Of a stretch of 41,492 nt of DNA, positions 1 through 10,665 are shown one piece after another. Numbering within the stretch: the first letter of the stretch is position 1; the number at the start of each line of letters is the position of its first letter. The notes below the pieces were generated by a model. It had not been told where the DNA came from and made no database searches. It saw only the letters and a program-made list of their open reading frames with translations. The DNA comes from an uncultured bacterium (GTDB taxonomy: Bacteria; Patescibacteriota; Gracilibacteria; Absconditabacterales; Absconditicoccaceae), in contig CAMVNG010000010.1 of assembly GCA_947168815.1 (NCBI GenBank), positions 1 through 41,492 on the forward strand, read 5' to 3'. The translations under genes were made by a program, and so were the position numbers.

Positions 1-72
1 AGCCACGACCGAGGATTGAACTCGGCTTTCATCCTTACCATGGATGCGTTCTACCGAATGAACTATCGCGGC
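1..72 (-). tRNA. tRNA-Thr(GGU)
   Basis: The minus strand folds as a full cloverleaf: a 7-bp acceptor stem (GCCGCGA with TCGTGGC, one G-U pair), an anticodon stem CATCC/GGATG with loop ATGGTAA, and a T arm with TTCAATC. The anticodon GGU reads the threonine codons ACC and ACU. The discriminator base is the window's first position, so any encoded CCA lies outside. It follows the tRNA-Thr(CGU) gene by 11 nt on the same strand and probably shares its transcript. Confidence 0.93.
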
Positions 73-83
73 TTATATTTCAT

Positions 84-156
84 AGCCACAAGGCGGAATT
101 GAACCCCCAACCCCCGCTTTACGATAGCGGTGCTCTACCGATTGAGCTATTGTGGC
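84..156 (-). tRNA. tRNA-Thr(CGU)
   Basis: Cloverleaf on the minus strand with acceptor GCCACAA/TTGTGGC, anticodon stem CCGCT/AGCGG and loop ATCGTAA, giving anticodon CGU (reads ACG). The T loop is TTCAATT. The bases after the discriminator are ATG on the minus strand, so CCA is not encoded and must be added by the nucleotidyltransferase. It is the first gene of a two-tRNA unit that reads out of the window's left edge. Confidence 0.93.
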
Positions 157-169
157 ACACAACGAGATT

Positions 170-197
170 AAGATAGGGATTTAATCGGAAAATGCAA
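170..197 (-). promoter_or_regulatory. Promoter of the tRNA-Thr pair
   Basis: On the minus strand TTGCAT (192-197) and TATCTT (170-175) are separated by 16 bp and lie about 14 bp before the tRNA-Thr(CGU) 5' end. This is a plausible sigma-70-type promoter in the right place for a stable-RNA unit. Confidence 0.5.
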
Positions 198-348
198 GTA
201 CTTGAAATTTTTTTATAGTGTATATTTAGTTGAATACCAACAATTATTTTACTGCATTATTTCACAACAATTATATTTGACTTTTATCAACATTTATATA
301 CACTCCATTCTATAAGGCAAAAACTTGTTTTGTTTTTTGAATTATAGC

Positions 349-849
349 ATGAAAAGTAGCCGTATTTATAAAAACCTTATCATTCTTATTATTGCACCTT
401 TTTTTGCTTGGGCTTTGCTTTTCATTATGAACGATTTTTCTGGATTAACGGCAAGTGTGTTAGATATTGGAGAGGTACAAAAAGTGAAAGATGAATGACG
501 AGATTTGGCTTATAAAACTGAAAACCAAACTTTTGAAATCTTCTGATCTGAAAAAATTAAAACTGCAGAAAATGTAAGTGTTGAAGTGCTCTATAATCCA
601 ACAAAAGTCAGTCTTGATATTGATAATGCATCTTGAGAGAACTATGAAATACTAAATCAAGATAATGGTATATTAAGAATTTTATTAACAAATCTTTGAT
701 TACGTAATCATGAAGAGGGACGGTTTGAAGTTCCCTTCTCATGAGATAACTCACAAATCCTTCTTTGAGATTCATGGAAAACAGAAAAAAAAGAAACAAT
801 TTCCCTTAGTATAGGAAATTTAAATAAAATTGATGAGCACTCTATTTAA
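349..849 (+). CDS. Hypothetical single-pass membrane protein, 166 aa
   Basis: Reads as 166 aa with UGA as glycine (six UGA codons). Residues 9-27 form one hydrophobic segment after a short basic N-terminus, so the protein is probably membrane-anchored with about 135 residues outside. The outer part alternates short hydrophobic stretches with Gly and Asn turns, as expected of a beta-rich domain, but I do not recognise a family. The start is the first ATG before the hydrophobic segment. It stands 17 bp upstream of a large secreted protein in the same direction, so the two are probably co-transcribed and work at the cell surface. No Shine-Dalgarno-like sequence precedes it. Confidence 0.72.
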
Positions 850-866
850 CCCTAAAAATATCTCTA

Positions 867-2603
867 ATGAAAAAGTTTTTAATTTGATTATCTCTTTGAA
901 TCCTTTCATTATGATTATCTGTATTTGCTTCTCCAAGTAGTAATTATCCAGATAGTTTTCAAGTAGAAATCAATCCATCAAACTTTGAAGTAAATCAAGC
1001 AGTTGATGTAAAGGTAACAGCAATAAAAGATGGTCAGGTAATGAAAAATTATGCATGAGATTTCGGTATTTCTGTAGAAGAAAATGGTGTGCTTCTTCTA
1101 TCGCATGAAGCAACAGTTCCAGAATGATGATGGGGAACTATTAAGTTAGAGAATCAAGGGGTTGTACCTTATACACAGTGACTGATAATAAAAAAAGCAT
1201 GAACTTTTACAGTAAAAGTTGCTGAATTTACAGATGAAACCATTTCATGATCTGCGACTGTTACAGTTAAGGATGCTAAAATTATAGATATAGGAAAAAT
1301 CGAAATTATTTCTCCTGAACAAAATAGCAACGTTGAGGATTCACCTGTTTCTATTATGGCGATGGCTGATTCATACCCAAATGCTCACATAGATATCATA
1401 CTCAATGGTCTTAAAGTGAAAGAATGAACAACTGATGAAAATGGATTTTTGAGTGACTCTATTCAACTTGAGCAGGCATGAACAAACACACTAGAACTTA
1501 GAGCTATAAATATTGATGGTGCTACTGTTGCACAATCTCCATTATATTCATTCCTTTATTCTCCATTATGAGACGATCTTTTAAAGGAACTTATTATTTC
1601 TCCAAATGAAGATTTAAGAATATGAGATAAAGTTCGTGTAGAAATAACAAGTGACGAACGTGTAAGTTCAGCGAAACTCATCCTTTCTTGAGTTAAAGAT
1701 AATATCAAACAACAAGAATTTCTTATGGATAAAGAAGGAGATGGCTTTTTCTCAAAAGAATTTTCACTTCCTTTAACTTGAGAATTCTCTGCTGATGTTC
1801 AACTTACTGCAGCCACAGAGCCAAGGCTTTATACTTGAGTACAATTTATTACAGTAAAACCTAATGTGGAAATTATTAATTTCAAGATTCTTGCTGATAC
1901 TTGAACTAATGGATTAGTTCATCTTTCTTGGGATACGGATTGATGAGAAAGTGATAATTATGCAGTATTATATTGGGAAAAAGATGTTGGTTCTGAAGAA
2001 GATTCATATCAAGAGTTCTGTACAGCTAAAGACTATGATGTGACATTAGCTCCATGAAAAACTTATGAATTTAGAATTTATGCAACAGACGAAGACCATT
2101 TTCAAGAATGAATTCCTTCAGAAATTACTGAATTCGTATATAATGGAATTACAGGTAACCTTCCTACACAAACTGCATTGACTTGAGAGAACAAAATGTG
2201 TTGAGAAGATGGTGAACATTGTATAGCACCTACTGCTCCAACATGTATTGTGTCTAGTATTAAATTTAGTACAGAAAAGATTGGAAACAAAAACTATCTT
2301 GTGTGGTCTGCTGTTGAAAATGCAACAAAATATAATGTTTATAAATCTGATTATGCAGATGGAAGCAATAAACAATTTGTAGGAGATACAGAACTTACAA
2401 GATTCGAATATCCGTTTGATGAAGATGCGAAAAAAGAAGTATATGCATACTATTCTATTGAGGCAATTTGTAGTGATTGATCTACTGTTATGGTAACTGA
2501 AGTCAATAAAGTACAAGTTGGTCCTTTCGAAGATATGATGTTAATTATCATCGCCACTGCATTACTCTATCTTATGTATAGAATTTATACATACCGCGTA
2601 TAA
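867..2603 (+). CDS. Secreted Ig/FN3-like surface protein with C-terminal membrane anchor, 578 aa
   Basis: Reads as 578 aa with many UGA glycines, three of them in the signal sequence. Residues 1-22 look like a signal peptide. Residues from about 30 to 130 resemble an Ig-like or cohesin-like beta sandwich (conserved pattern NPSNFEVNQAVDVKVTA, then a closing GTFTVKV strand). The middle holds a second Ig-like unit, and about 335-415 and 440-540 look like fibronectin type III modules (VHLSWDTDGG, YEFRIYATD, YLVWSAVENATKYNVYKS). A hydrophobic helix near residues 555-575 ends in a short basic tail, so the chain is probably anchored at its C-terminus. Such proteins usually mediate surface contact; a role in adhesion to a host cell is inference. 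It follows the small membrane protein gene by 17 bp. Confidence 0.8.
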
Positions 2604-2665
2604 TAATTTCATAATTATAAATACCTCAAACAGAAATTTTCCTTTTTTAGAGCAAGAAAAAAATC

Positions 2666-5359
2666 ATGAAATTAAATAAAAAATATGAACCTCAAAAAAA
2701 AATAATTAATAAAAATTCAGTACAGGCAGATTACTTATTCCCAGTTATCCTTCCTTCTTACGTTAAAATTTCTTGAAAAACGCTCCCTCAATATTTAAAT
2801 CAAGCTATTGAATGGTCTATAAGATCACAAAAATTAGGGAAAAACATCATTCCATGTTTTTTGCGTAATGTTGATAGTATAGGTGATTTTTCTATTTTAA
2901 ATTGAAAAGAACAGATTCCTTTTCCTGCGAAACTCCAGAGATTATATACTCACAAGGAAAAAGCTTATAAAAAAATCCTTCCCGTATTTTCTCAAGTTTT
3001 TTTTCAACAACATTTTGATGCTATTCATAAGTTTTTAGTTTCAGAGAAAAATGTTCAAAATCTTTTAAAGCTCTTTGAAGAAAAAAATCTTTGGAAATTC
3101 AAAGAAGAACTTGTTTATTGGGATATATCAACACAAACCATAGTTGAGAATGATGCAATAGATTGGAGAAAAGAAACTCAAACACAATTAGTAGTAAAGT
3201 GTTTCGTAGAAACTAAAAATGATATTTTTCCTCTTGTTGTTGATGATCCTATGCTTCTCTTTTCAGATGTTGCTGTTATGATTCATAATAATGATAAAAG
3301 ATATAAAAAGCATCTTTGAAAAAAGCTTATCATTCCTGTTATTAATAAATCTATTCCTATTTTATGATCAAGCGATATTGATACTATAAAAAACAATGGA
3401 ATTCAAAGACTAAATCCACTTCTTGATCAAAATACATTAGAGAAGGTAAAAGAATTATGACTTCCTACAGATGAACATTATATTGACGATAGTTGATGTT
3501 TCGGTGAACAAGTCGCAAATTTTTGAGGAAAATCAATCTTTGATTTTACTAGCAACATCATTGAAACTCTTTGAACCATAGGGAATCTAGTATCACAAGA
3601 AGAAGTTGAGCAATTGGTTCCTTATTCTAAAGCAAGTGGTCAACGTCTTATAAAAAAAGTTGTTCCTATGATAATCCTTGATTTTTCTTCATTGCAAGAA
3701 GAATTCTTAACGTGGTTAGAAACAACATTCCCTGATCATATTGAAAAACTTAATTTAAAGAGTTATGAAATCCTCATAGAAACAAAGAATCCATATACTC
3801 AAAAAATCGCTTTACTTAAAAATAATGACTGAAGGTTTGAATCTTTCAATCTGAAAGATTATTATTCTGGAGATGTTTTTTCTTCATTAATTCTTGATCA
3901 ATTAAAAAAAGGACACCTATCAAAAGAATTCTCAATTGAAGAATTGATAGACCTTTTCCTTTTATTACCTGAAGAGGAATGGGAAGATTTAAGTATTCAG
4001 CTTTGAAATACTGACGAAATTAATACATATCGTAAAAATATAAATTTAAAATCTGGTGAAGAAAGTGTTGAAGAACTATTATGATTATTAGATCATATAG
4101 ACTGGATTACCAAACAAAATAATGGTAAATACCTATTCAATACAGAAAAGCTTCTGGGAGATAAACAATTACATACTATTTCATGCACGGATACATTTTT
4201 ACAGGCTTTATCTCTTTTGAGTATATCTACCTCTCATTTTGTATTTCATGTGGATGAATTACCTTCACAAACAATAATCAATTTCTTTTTATTCTTATTC
4301 TTACTTTGAGGAACAGAATGTTCTATTTTTCCTCATGAAGAAGATGAAAAACAAGCTATTAGTCTCCCTGAAAGATTCCCTAAACTAGCAGAAACTTACG
4401 GATGGGAATCTTTAAGATTTTTTCTTTCTCAGCAAGAAAAATATGAAGATAGGAAAATTGAGGATGTTTTCTGATATTTAAAACATTTATGGAATTATTT
4501 TAAAGTGTTATATGAAAATTGAGCATTCCCTGAGAACTATCCTGAGACAGCAGAAGTTGATTGAAAATCAATGTTTATTCTATGAAAATGGAACAATATA
4601 AAATCAAAATTTGAGACAGTTTCATATAGAACAAAAGAGTATGCTGAAGTCATTGTGTCTTTAAAAAAATTCACAAGAGAAGATTTTGCTTGGTATTTTT
4701 CACTCATAAAAGAAGACTCAAATTCTATGAACTTTCTTCTCGCTGGACAGATATATATGGATATTTTAGTACATCTAAAACCAATAATTCCTGAATTTAT
4801 AGCTATGGTAGAACAAGCATTTTTAAGAACAGTTGAAGCTCCTCTTATATCAAAATTCTATTCAGAAACTAAAGATTATAAAGCTAATATTCTATTTGAT
4901 ATCTTTAATGGTATTCAAAAAAGCAAAGAAGAATTATGATTAAAAAAGCACATGCCTATCGAATTTTTCATTCAAGCTAATCCGAATATGCTAGATTTAG
5001 TACAATCATACGAACCTAGTTTGAAACAACTTTTTAATATTAGAGAAATTCAATATTTTTGAACTAATGAAAATTATCCAAAAATCTATAAAGAATTTAG
5101 CATATTAGACATGAATCTTTGAGTTAAGAGTTATGAAGTATCTAAAAAGGAAAGTTCTTTGGATGAATGGGAAAGAGAAAAGAAATCAAAGCAACAAACA
5201 GCAGATTATTTAAGATCTATGCTTATGTCTCTATCTTCTTCTCCGTTAACACCTTCTGAAAAAATAGCAGAGAAACAAAAAGAATTAGATGAAATTATGT
5301 TTGATATTCAATGCTTGGATATAAAAATTCAGAAAGCAAAAATGGAGAAAAAGGGATAA
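2666..5359 (+). CDS. Valyl-tRNA-synthetase-like protein lacking HIGH and KMSKS motifs, 897 aa
   Basis: The 897-aa frame is intact, uses many UGA glycines, and has the length and order of a ValRS-family class I synthetase. Residues 24-50 match the start of the Rossmann fold, but where HIGH belongs the sequence reads SGKTLPQYLNQAIEW. Residues 108-180 lead into the CP1 editing domain, and about 190-232 are clearly CP1-like (DPMLLFSDVAVMIHNNDKRY, then KLIIPVINKSIPIL). Around 555-590 the KMSKS loop is replaced by EDEKQAISL, while the following YGWESLRFF is typical of these enzymes. A helical anticodon-binding-like region and a C-terminal coiled coil (about 832-897), as in ValRS, complete it. It is therefore probably unable to activate an amino acid. 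It could be a tRNA-binding, editing-like or structural pseudoenzyme; a genuine ValRS is expected elsewhere. It starts 62 bp after the surface protein gene. Confidence 0.8.
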
Positions 5360-5371
5360 TTTACGTTTCTC

Positions 5372-5399
5372 TTGAAGAAAACGGAGTTTTTTGTATAAT
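5372..5399 (+). promoter_or_regulatory. Promoter of the HlyD-like gene
   Basis: TTGAAG (5372-5377) and TATAAT (5394-5399) are 16 bp apart and end 48 bp before the next start codon. The -10 is perfect and the -35 has four of six consensus bases. No terminator is evident between the previous stop and this site. Confidence 0.55.
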
Positions 5400-5446
5400 A
5401 AAATTTAATCAATTGTTTTATTTTTTTGGGAAAATAATATTTTAAA

Positions 5447-7168
5447 ATGACAAGTGCGGAAAAAAGAAAATCAATACTTATATGGTGAAGTACATTTTGT
5501 TGAATATTCATAGTTTTGTTTTGACTTATTTATTTTTCAAGTATTAATAGTATTCAGCCAGAATTAGAAGAAATTCAAGCAAATCCTGAAGTTGCGAGTC
5601 TTTCAGAAGTTTTTAAGCAATTAACTCTTGATAAACCGTGAAAATTTGCCTCAACACAAGATATCATTGTGACTTCACAAGCAAATGGTAGAGTTTCTAA
5701 AATTTATTATAAAGAATGACAACAAGTAAGCTGATGACAACCTGTTGTTGCACTTTCCGACACCATTGCTAGTTACAAACTTCAAGTTGATAGAGCTAAA
5801 AATAGTTTAAATAGAGCCATTCTTTCAAAACAACAAACAGAATTGCAAATAAATCAACAAATTGAGCAAGCTCAGTTAGCATACGAAAATGCTCAGAATA
5901 CTTTTGAAACGGCAAAAAGATCTACAGAACTTTCAGCTAAAAATGCAGAAATTAATGTTTCATCTGCTGATGTTGGTATTGATACACTAAAAAATAATTT
6001 TTCTGCTGCAAAAAAAGGAACTATTAATTATCTTGATACTGTTATCGATACAGCTGATAAGTTACTTTGAGTAAGCCAATATTATGAGGACAATCTTGAT
6101 TCATGATTAGAAGTATATGTTTGAGCAAAAGACTCAAGTTTAAAAGAAAGGGCTAAACAAGAATTAAGGCAACTTTATACAAAAAGAGATCACATAAAAG
6201 AAATTTCAGACACACCATCAAGTACTGATGAGTTAGGTAAAGCAACCAACGAGCTAGATGAAAGTTTGAAACAAGCATCTAATTTCGCGTGAACTATGGT
6301 TGATGTAATGAGGAATTCAATTAGTTCTGTTGGAACTCTTTCTCAAGCACAAATAGATAGTTATATTTCAACATTTCAGGGACTTCAAGCTAAAAGTGCT
6401 GGAATCTTGGCTGAGTATAAAGCTAAAGTAGATGCACAAGTCAGCAATAGCTGAACCGTTGCCCAAGAACAAGCAAATATTTGATTAGAAAGTACTTTAC
6501 TACAGAATCAAGACAATTTATTTAAAGCGGAAATGGCACTTAAAAACGCCAAATTAGCTCTTGATACAATTCTTGAGAACAAGGATATTCAGTTAGATAT
6601 GCTTTCAAATGCAATTGTTGATGCCAAAATCGCTTATGAAACTGCTCTTACATCTTATAATAAGCTTTCAGTAAGAAGTCCTGTGTCTTGAGTAATTGGG
6701 GAAATCTTAGTCAGTGAATGACAGGATGTTTGAGCATGAACTCAAATATTTAAAGTCTCTGGTACTAAAAAACAACAAATCGAAGTTTATATCACTTCTG
6801 ATGAATATCAATATCTTCAAGATGACAAACCTGTTGAAGTTGTCTATCAAGATAAAATCTTAACATGAAATATTGACGCTATTAGTACTGTTGCAGATAA
6901 AACCAATTTATTTAAAGCAACAATACAAATGGATACAGATATTTCTTTATTGTGAGATATTGCAAAAGTTAGATTTCCAATTAAAATTCAAGAAAATACG
7001 CTTCTTCCGTTAGATCAAGTAAAAATATTGAATGATAATGAATGAGAAATTAAAGTTTGGGATGGAAGTTGAATAGAAAAAAAAACAATTCAAATTAAAA
7101 AAGTTTGGTGAAGCTTCGCAGAATTAAAAGAAGCTCTTCCTTGAAATTTAAAATTAGTAATGAACTAA
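5447..7168 (+). CDS. HlyD/RND-type membrane fusion (periplasmic adaptor) protein, 573 aa
   Basis: Reads as 573 aa with UGA glycines. Residues about 9-33 form an N-terminal membrane anchor. A biotinyl-lipoyl half (about 75-105, NGRVSKIYYKEGQQVSGGQP) is followed by roughly 330 residues of Gln/Ala/Glu-rich coiled coil, then the second lipoyl half (VRSPVSGVIGEILVSEGQDV) and a beta-barrel region. This is the hallmark order of adaptor proteins that link an inner-membrane transporter to the envelope. The coiled coil is unusually long. No ABC or RND transporter lies next to it: upstream is the ValRS-like gene, and downstream come a terminator and a lipoprotein with its own promoter. Its partner must be elsewhere, or it works alone. 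The ATG at 5447 is the only start before the anchor. Confidence 0.87.
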
Positions 7169-7185
7169 TGCTAGGAAAAATACAG

Positions 7186-7209
7186 AACCCCGTGAAATCG
7201 GGGTTTTTG
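7186..7209 (+). terminator. Intrinsic terminator after the adaptor gene
   Basis: AACCCCG (7186-7192) pairs with CGGGGTT (7199-7205) over a 6-nt loop and is followed by a U-rich tail. It lies 18 bp after the stop codon. Confidence 0.9.
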
Positions 7210-7222
7210 TTTTGATATATTT

Positions 7223-7251
7223 TTGACAAATTCTATTGTAATACATATAAT
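7223..7251 (+). promoter_or_regulatory. Consensus promoter of the lipoprotein gene
   Basis: TTGACA (7223-7228), a 17-bp spacer and TATAAT (7246-7251): both hexamers are perfect sigma-70 matches, directly after the preceding terminator. Predicted 5' UTR is about 25 nt. The gene may be strongly expressed. Confidence 0.8.
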
Positions 7252-7283
7252 TAGATAATCTTATTTATCCTTTTATTTAAGTG

Positions 7284-7757
7284 ATGAAAAATACAATTGA
7301 TAATCCTAGGAAAAATCCCAAAAAACAAAATAAATTTTTAAATATTCTAAAAACTGCAGCTATAGCAACACTTCTCACTTCTTGCTGAGGGAATATAAAA
7401 GACATTCATTTTAATAGCCAAGAGAAAGCAGTTGATTTCGATATGGTTTTTACATGATGAGATTATCTTCATTATGATGTAACTATCAAACAAGAAAATG
7501 ATTCAACTTTTTATGGTTTAGTTGATGGTGATTGATTCTTTGATAAAAAAGAATTCCGTTGAAAAACACCTGATGAAGTTTTTGAATCCGTAACAGATGA
7601 ACTATGTGAACATGTTTCTGAAGCACAACTCAGTTCAGAAGAAAGCATCACAAACTTAGAAGTTGCAACACAAAATAAGATTAGATTTATTCAAAAGAAA
7701 TTTAATGAAATGTTAGAAAATGGATATCAAGAAGAAACTGTACAATATAATCCATAG
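7284..7757 (+). CDS. Putative lipoprotein, 157 aa
   Basis: The 157-aa product begins with 23 mostly polar and basic residues, then a short hydrophobic stretch ending in LLTSC with Cys34 followed by two glycines (the first encoded by UGA). This fits a lipoprotein signal, though the n-region is longer than usual. The mature part (about 120 aa) is acidic, with a beta-rich first half and a helical C-terminal half. I do not recognise a family. It forms its own unit between a consensus promoter and a terminator, which suggests steady, perhaps high, expression of an envelope component. An ATG is present at 7284; no alternative start gives a shorter n-region before the hydrophobic stretch. Confidence 0.72.
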
Positions 7758-7780
7758 AGTTGATAAACATTAATATACAA

Positions 7781-7807
7781 AAGAGAGAAATATCTCTCTT
7801 TTTTTAT
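7781..7807 (+). terminator. Intrinsic terminator after the lipoprotein gene
   Basis: AAGAGAGA (7781-7788) pairs with TCTCTCTT (7793-7800) over a 4-nt loop, followed by a run of T. Confidence 0.88.
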
Positions 7808-7969
7808 TACTTATAGAAACAATCATTGTCTATTTATATCTTTTAGAAATAAAATCATTAATTCATGTGGATAAGTTTATCTTTTATAAAAAAGATAAAA
7901 AAGCTCTTAAATTTAATACATAAATAAATATTCTTAATATGGATTTTTATTTTATTACTATTTCATCCT

Positions 7970-8716
7970 ATGAAAAGAAATGAAATTTTTACGATAATTA
8001 TTCTTGCAATTATTATTCTATTAATTTTTATTTGCGGTCCTAAGAATTGTAATAACAATGATCATGCCATTACCGTTCAATGAAATTGAGAAGTATATGC
8101 TGCTCCTGATACTGTTATTCTTTCTCTTCGCGTAGAAGAAACAAAGCCTACAACAAAAGAGGCACAACAAACCGTTGATAAAAAAATTGCTCAAATAAAA
8201 TCAATCTTGGATACTTATAGTATTCCTAAATCTGATATTAAAACAACTAACGTAAACACCTATGAATCATTTGATTGGAGAGATTCTTGAAGAGTTTCAT
8301 TGTGATATACCTCTTCTCATTCATTAGAAGTTAAAATCAAAAATAGTACTTCTGAAAATGAATGAACAGCTTGAATAATTATTTCTGAAATTTCAGAAAT
8401 TGGTTGAGTATTAATAAATAATGTTTCATATGATATATATGATAAATCTGCATATTATTCAGAAGCAAGAAAATTAGCTATGGAAAAAGCTTATCAAAAG
8501 GCATCAGAATTGGCAAATCTCTGAGATGTTAGACTTTGAAAACCTATTTCTATTCAAGAAACAAGAAATTATGATTATGCCGTTTCTGCAATGGCTAAAA
8601 ACACTTTCGCAATGGATATGGTTGAAGAAGAAGCTATTAACGATGAAGCTGGAGAGCTTTCACTAGGAGAAATGAAAATATCTTTGGATGTTGACGTATC
8701 ATACCAGATAAAATAA
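7970..8716 (+). CDS. SIMPL-domain (DUF541) protein, 248 aa
   Basis: Reads as 248 aa with UGA glycines. Residues 6-24 are a hydrophobic signal or anchor segment. The rest matches the SIMPL/DUF541 family (as in BP26 and E. coli YggE): an opening strand with APDTVILSLRVEE, a central region IPKSDIKTTNVNTYESF, the repeated helix YYSEARKLAMEKAYQKASELA, and a final strand with MKISLDVDVSY. Family members are periplasmic or surface oligomers of poorly known function. An ATG at 7939 is in another frame and soon stops, so 7970 is used. The gene has its own terminator and stands alone between the lipoprotein gene and the convergent tgt. Confidence 0.85.
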
Positions 8717-8736
8717 CACACATATCACAGATAAAA

Positions 8737-8764
8737 AAATAGCAGAATTATCTGCTATTTTTTA
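8737..8764 (+). terminator. Intrinsic terminator after the SIMPL gene
   Basis: AAATAGCAGA (8737-8746) pairs perfectly with TCTGCTATTT (8751-8760) over a 4-nt loop, then more T. The A run on the 5' side could let it also stop transcription coming from tgt on the minus strand. Confidence 0.9.
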
Positions 8765-8813
8765 TTATGTTTATATGGGGAAGAGTATGAAAAGTCCCAT
8801 CAAAAATAATACT

Positions 8814-9956
8814 TTAATCCTCCATGAATTTTCTTTTCCAATCTTCTAAGATTCTATTTAAATAAACAATATTATGTAATCATACCAGTGCTCATCATAG
8901 TGTTTCCTGTTCTCTAATTAGATGACATAAATATGCTTTAGAGAAATTTCTACAAGTAAAACAATCACAATTATCAGTTAATGGTGAAAAATCTGTTCTA
9001 TATCATGAATTCGTTATTTTTATATTTCAATGATCCGAAAATGCAATTCAATGCCTTCAAAGTCTAGTTGGAGTTACACAATCGAACATATCAATTCCTT
9101 GTTCAATACCATATAACAAATCTTCAGGTGTTCAAACTCCCATAAGATATCTTGGTTTATCATTCGGAAGTAGTGGTGTTGTATGTGCAACCACTTGTTG
9201 AATTAGTTCTTTAGATTCTCAAACACTAACTCATCATATTGCAATACCATCCCAAGCAAATTGGGAAAGATATTCAGCTGACTGTGTCCTTAAATCTAAA
9301 TAGGTTCCTCATTGAACTATTGGGAATAGCACTCCCCTCACGTCATCATATTTTGGTTTGAAATGATCAAAAGCTCTTTTTGCCCAACGGTGTGTCATTG
9401 CGATATGTTTTTCTATTGTCTTTTTATCTGATCATGCAGGAGAACATACATCTAATACCATCATAATATCTGATCATAATTCACACTCCGTATCTACAAC
9501 ATTTTCTGGTGTGAAAATATGTTTAGATCAATCATAAGGAGAAGTAAACTTTACTCCTTCTTCTGTTAATTTCATTCATACCTTATGATTATGTTTCTCA
9601 TCATTAAACTTTTGATTTGCAAGTCAAAGAGAAAACACTTGAAATCATCAAGAATCTGTTAATATAAGTCCATCTTTCCAATTTTCAAAATTATGAAGGC
9701 CTCAAGCTGCCTGAATAATTTTACTTCAAGGTCTGAGATATAGATGAAAAGTATTTGCTAAAATAAGCTTTATTGGTTCTATTTTTTCTCAGACATATTT
9801 AGGATCTTGTAAAAGATCTAAAATAAGCCCTTTAATACTTGCTTTTGTTCAAACTGGCATAAATATTGGTGTCTTAATTGTTGTTCAATTAAGAGTTATT
9901 TCTCATACCCTTGCATTTCCTTTTTGTTTCAAAATTTTAAAGTTCAATTTTCACAT
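8814..9956 (-). CDS. tgt: Queuine/preQ1 tRNA-guanine transglycosylase
   Basis: The 380-aa product matches bacterial TGT in length and motifs. The enzyme swaps guanine-34 in GUN anticodons (Asp, Asn, His, Tyr) for preQ1. Visible are the substrate loop ILTDSGGFQVFSL with the catalytic Asp (both glycines UGA), GGVSVGE, PRYLMGVGTPEDL, the second catalytic Asp in [14 protein letters not shown], and the C-terminal zinc site CDCFTC plus a downstream Cys-His pair. No preQ1 biosynthesis genes are in view, so the base or its precursor may be salvaged (inference). It lies 85 bp after a small membrane protein gene on the same strand. The start is the ATG giving the usual short N-terminus. Confidence 0.95.
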
Positions 9957-10041
9957 ATTTCAGTTTTAATGCTAAAGAATACCGTGATGAAGTATGATGA
10001 TTTATACTTTGAATTCAATAAGAACTTTTATAAGAGAAAAG

Positions 10042-10455
10042 CTATTTATTATTTTTTTCTATTTCAAGCTCAGCCTCATCTCATTTTATGATACAATTTA
10101 CAGGAAGAGAAAAAATATGGTTTTTTATCATAAAAGAAACACTTAATTCATAATCACGATTTAAAAGTCCTACATGATTTTCTGTAACTTCTGTTCAAGC
10201 ATGTTGTATATCAAGTTCTGATATTTTTAAATTTCATAAGTTAAAATTTCAAAAGTTCATTCACGCGATATGAAAATCTGAAACTTTTAAATCTCATATA
10301 CTTTCTTTATATTTTAAAAGTTCCATTATTTGTCTTTCAACACTTTGTTCACATAGAAGATGATCTTTACTAACAGTCTTTTGGCGCCATAAAAAGAAAC
10401 ATCATAAGGCAATCACAAGTATGATAATTCGACGAATTATGTTTTGTATATTCAT
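10042..10455 (-). CDS. Hypothetical membrane-anchored protein, 137 aa
   Basis: Reads as 137 aa with seven UGA glycines. Residues 7-23 are a hydrophobic helix after a basic start, so it is likely anchored in the membrane with about 110 residues outside. The outer part has a glycine-containing strand pattern (around MNFGNFNLGNLKISELDIQ) and ends in an acidic-lysine tail. I recognise no family. It precedes tgt by 85 bp with no clear terminator between them, so they may share a transcript, but a functional link is not evident. Confidence 0.68.
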
Positions 10456-10511
10456 AGGGGAAAGGTCAAAGAGCTAAATATACTGTTAAACTAATAAATA
10501 CCCCAAGAAAT

Positions 10512-10535
10512 GCAATACAATTTCCTTTGTATTAC
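10512..10535. repeat. Inverted repeat in the divergent intergenic region
   Basis: AATACAA (10514-10520) and TTGTATT (10527-10533) form a 7-bp inverted repeat with a 6-nt centre, extended by a G-C pair after one mismatch. It lies in the 210-bp gap between divergent genes. Without a T tract it is not a terminator; it could be an operator or a chance AT-rich palindrome. Confidence 0.35.
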
Positions 10536-10665
10536 ATCTATAACGATTTTTCTTTCCATATTATATTTTATAATATTTTTACGGTTTCCCTTTTGAAGAA
10601 CTATTGCATTATCTAAAAAAATCCATAGATTGAGTGACAGTATTTTATTCCCTTTGATAAAAAGG

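Noticed and set aside
2118-2516. A 132-aa minus-strand frame
   Set aside because: Antisense to the clear surface protein gene; Cys/Phe/Ile-rich shadow translation with no motif.
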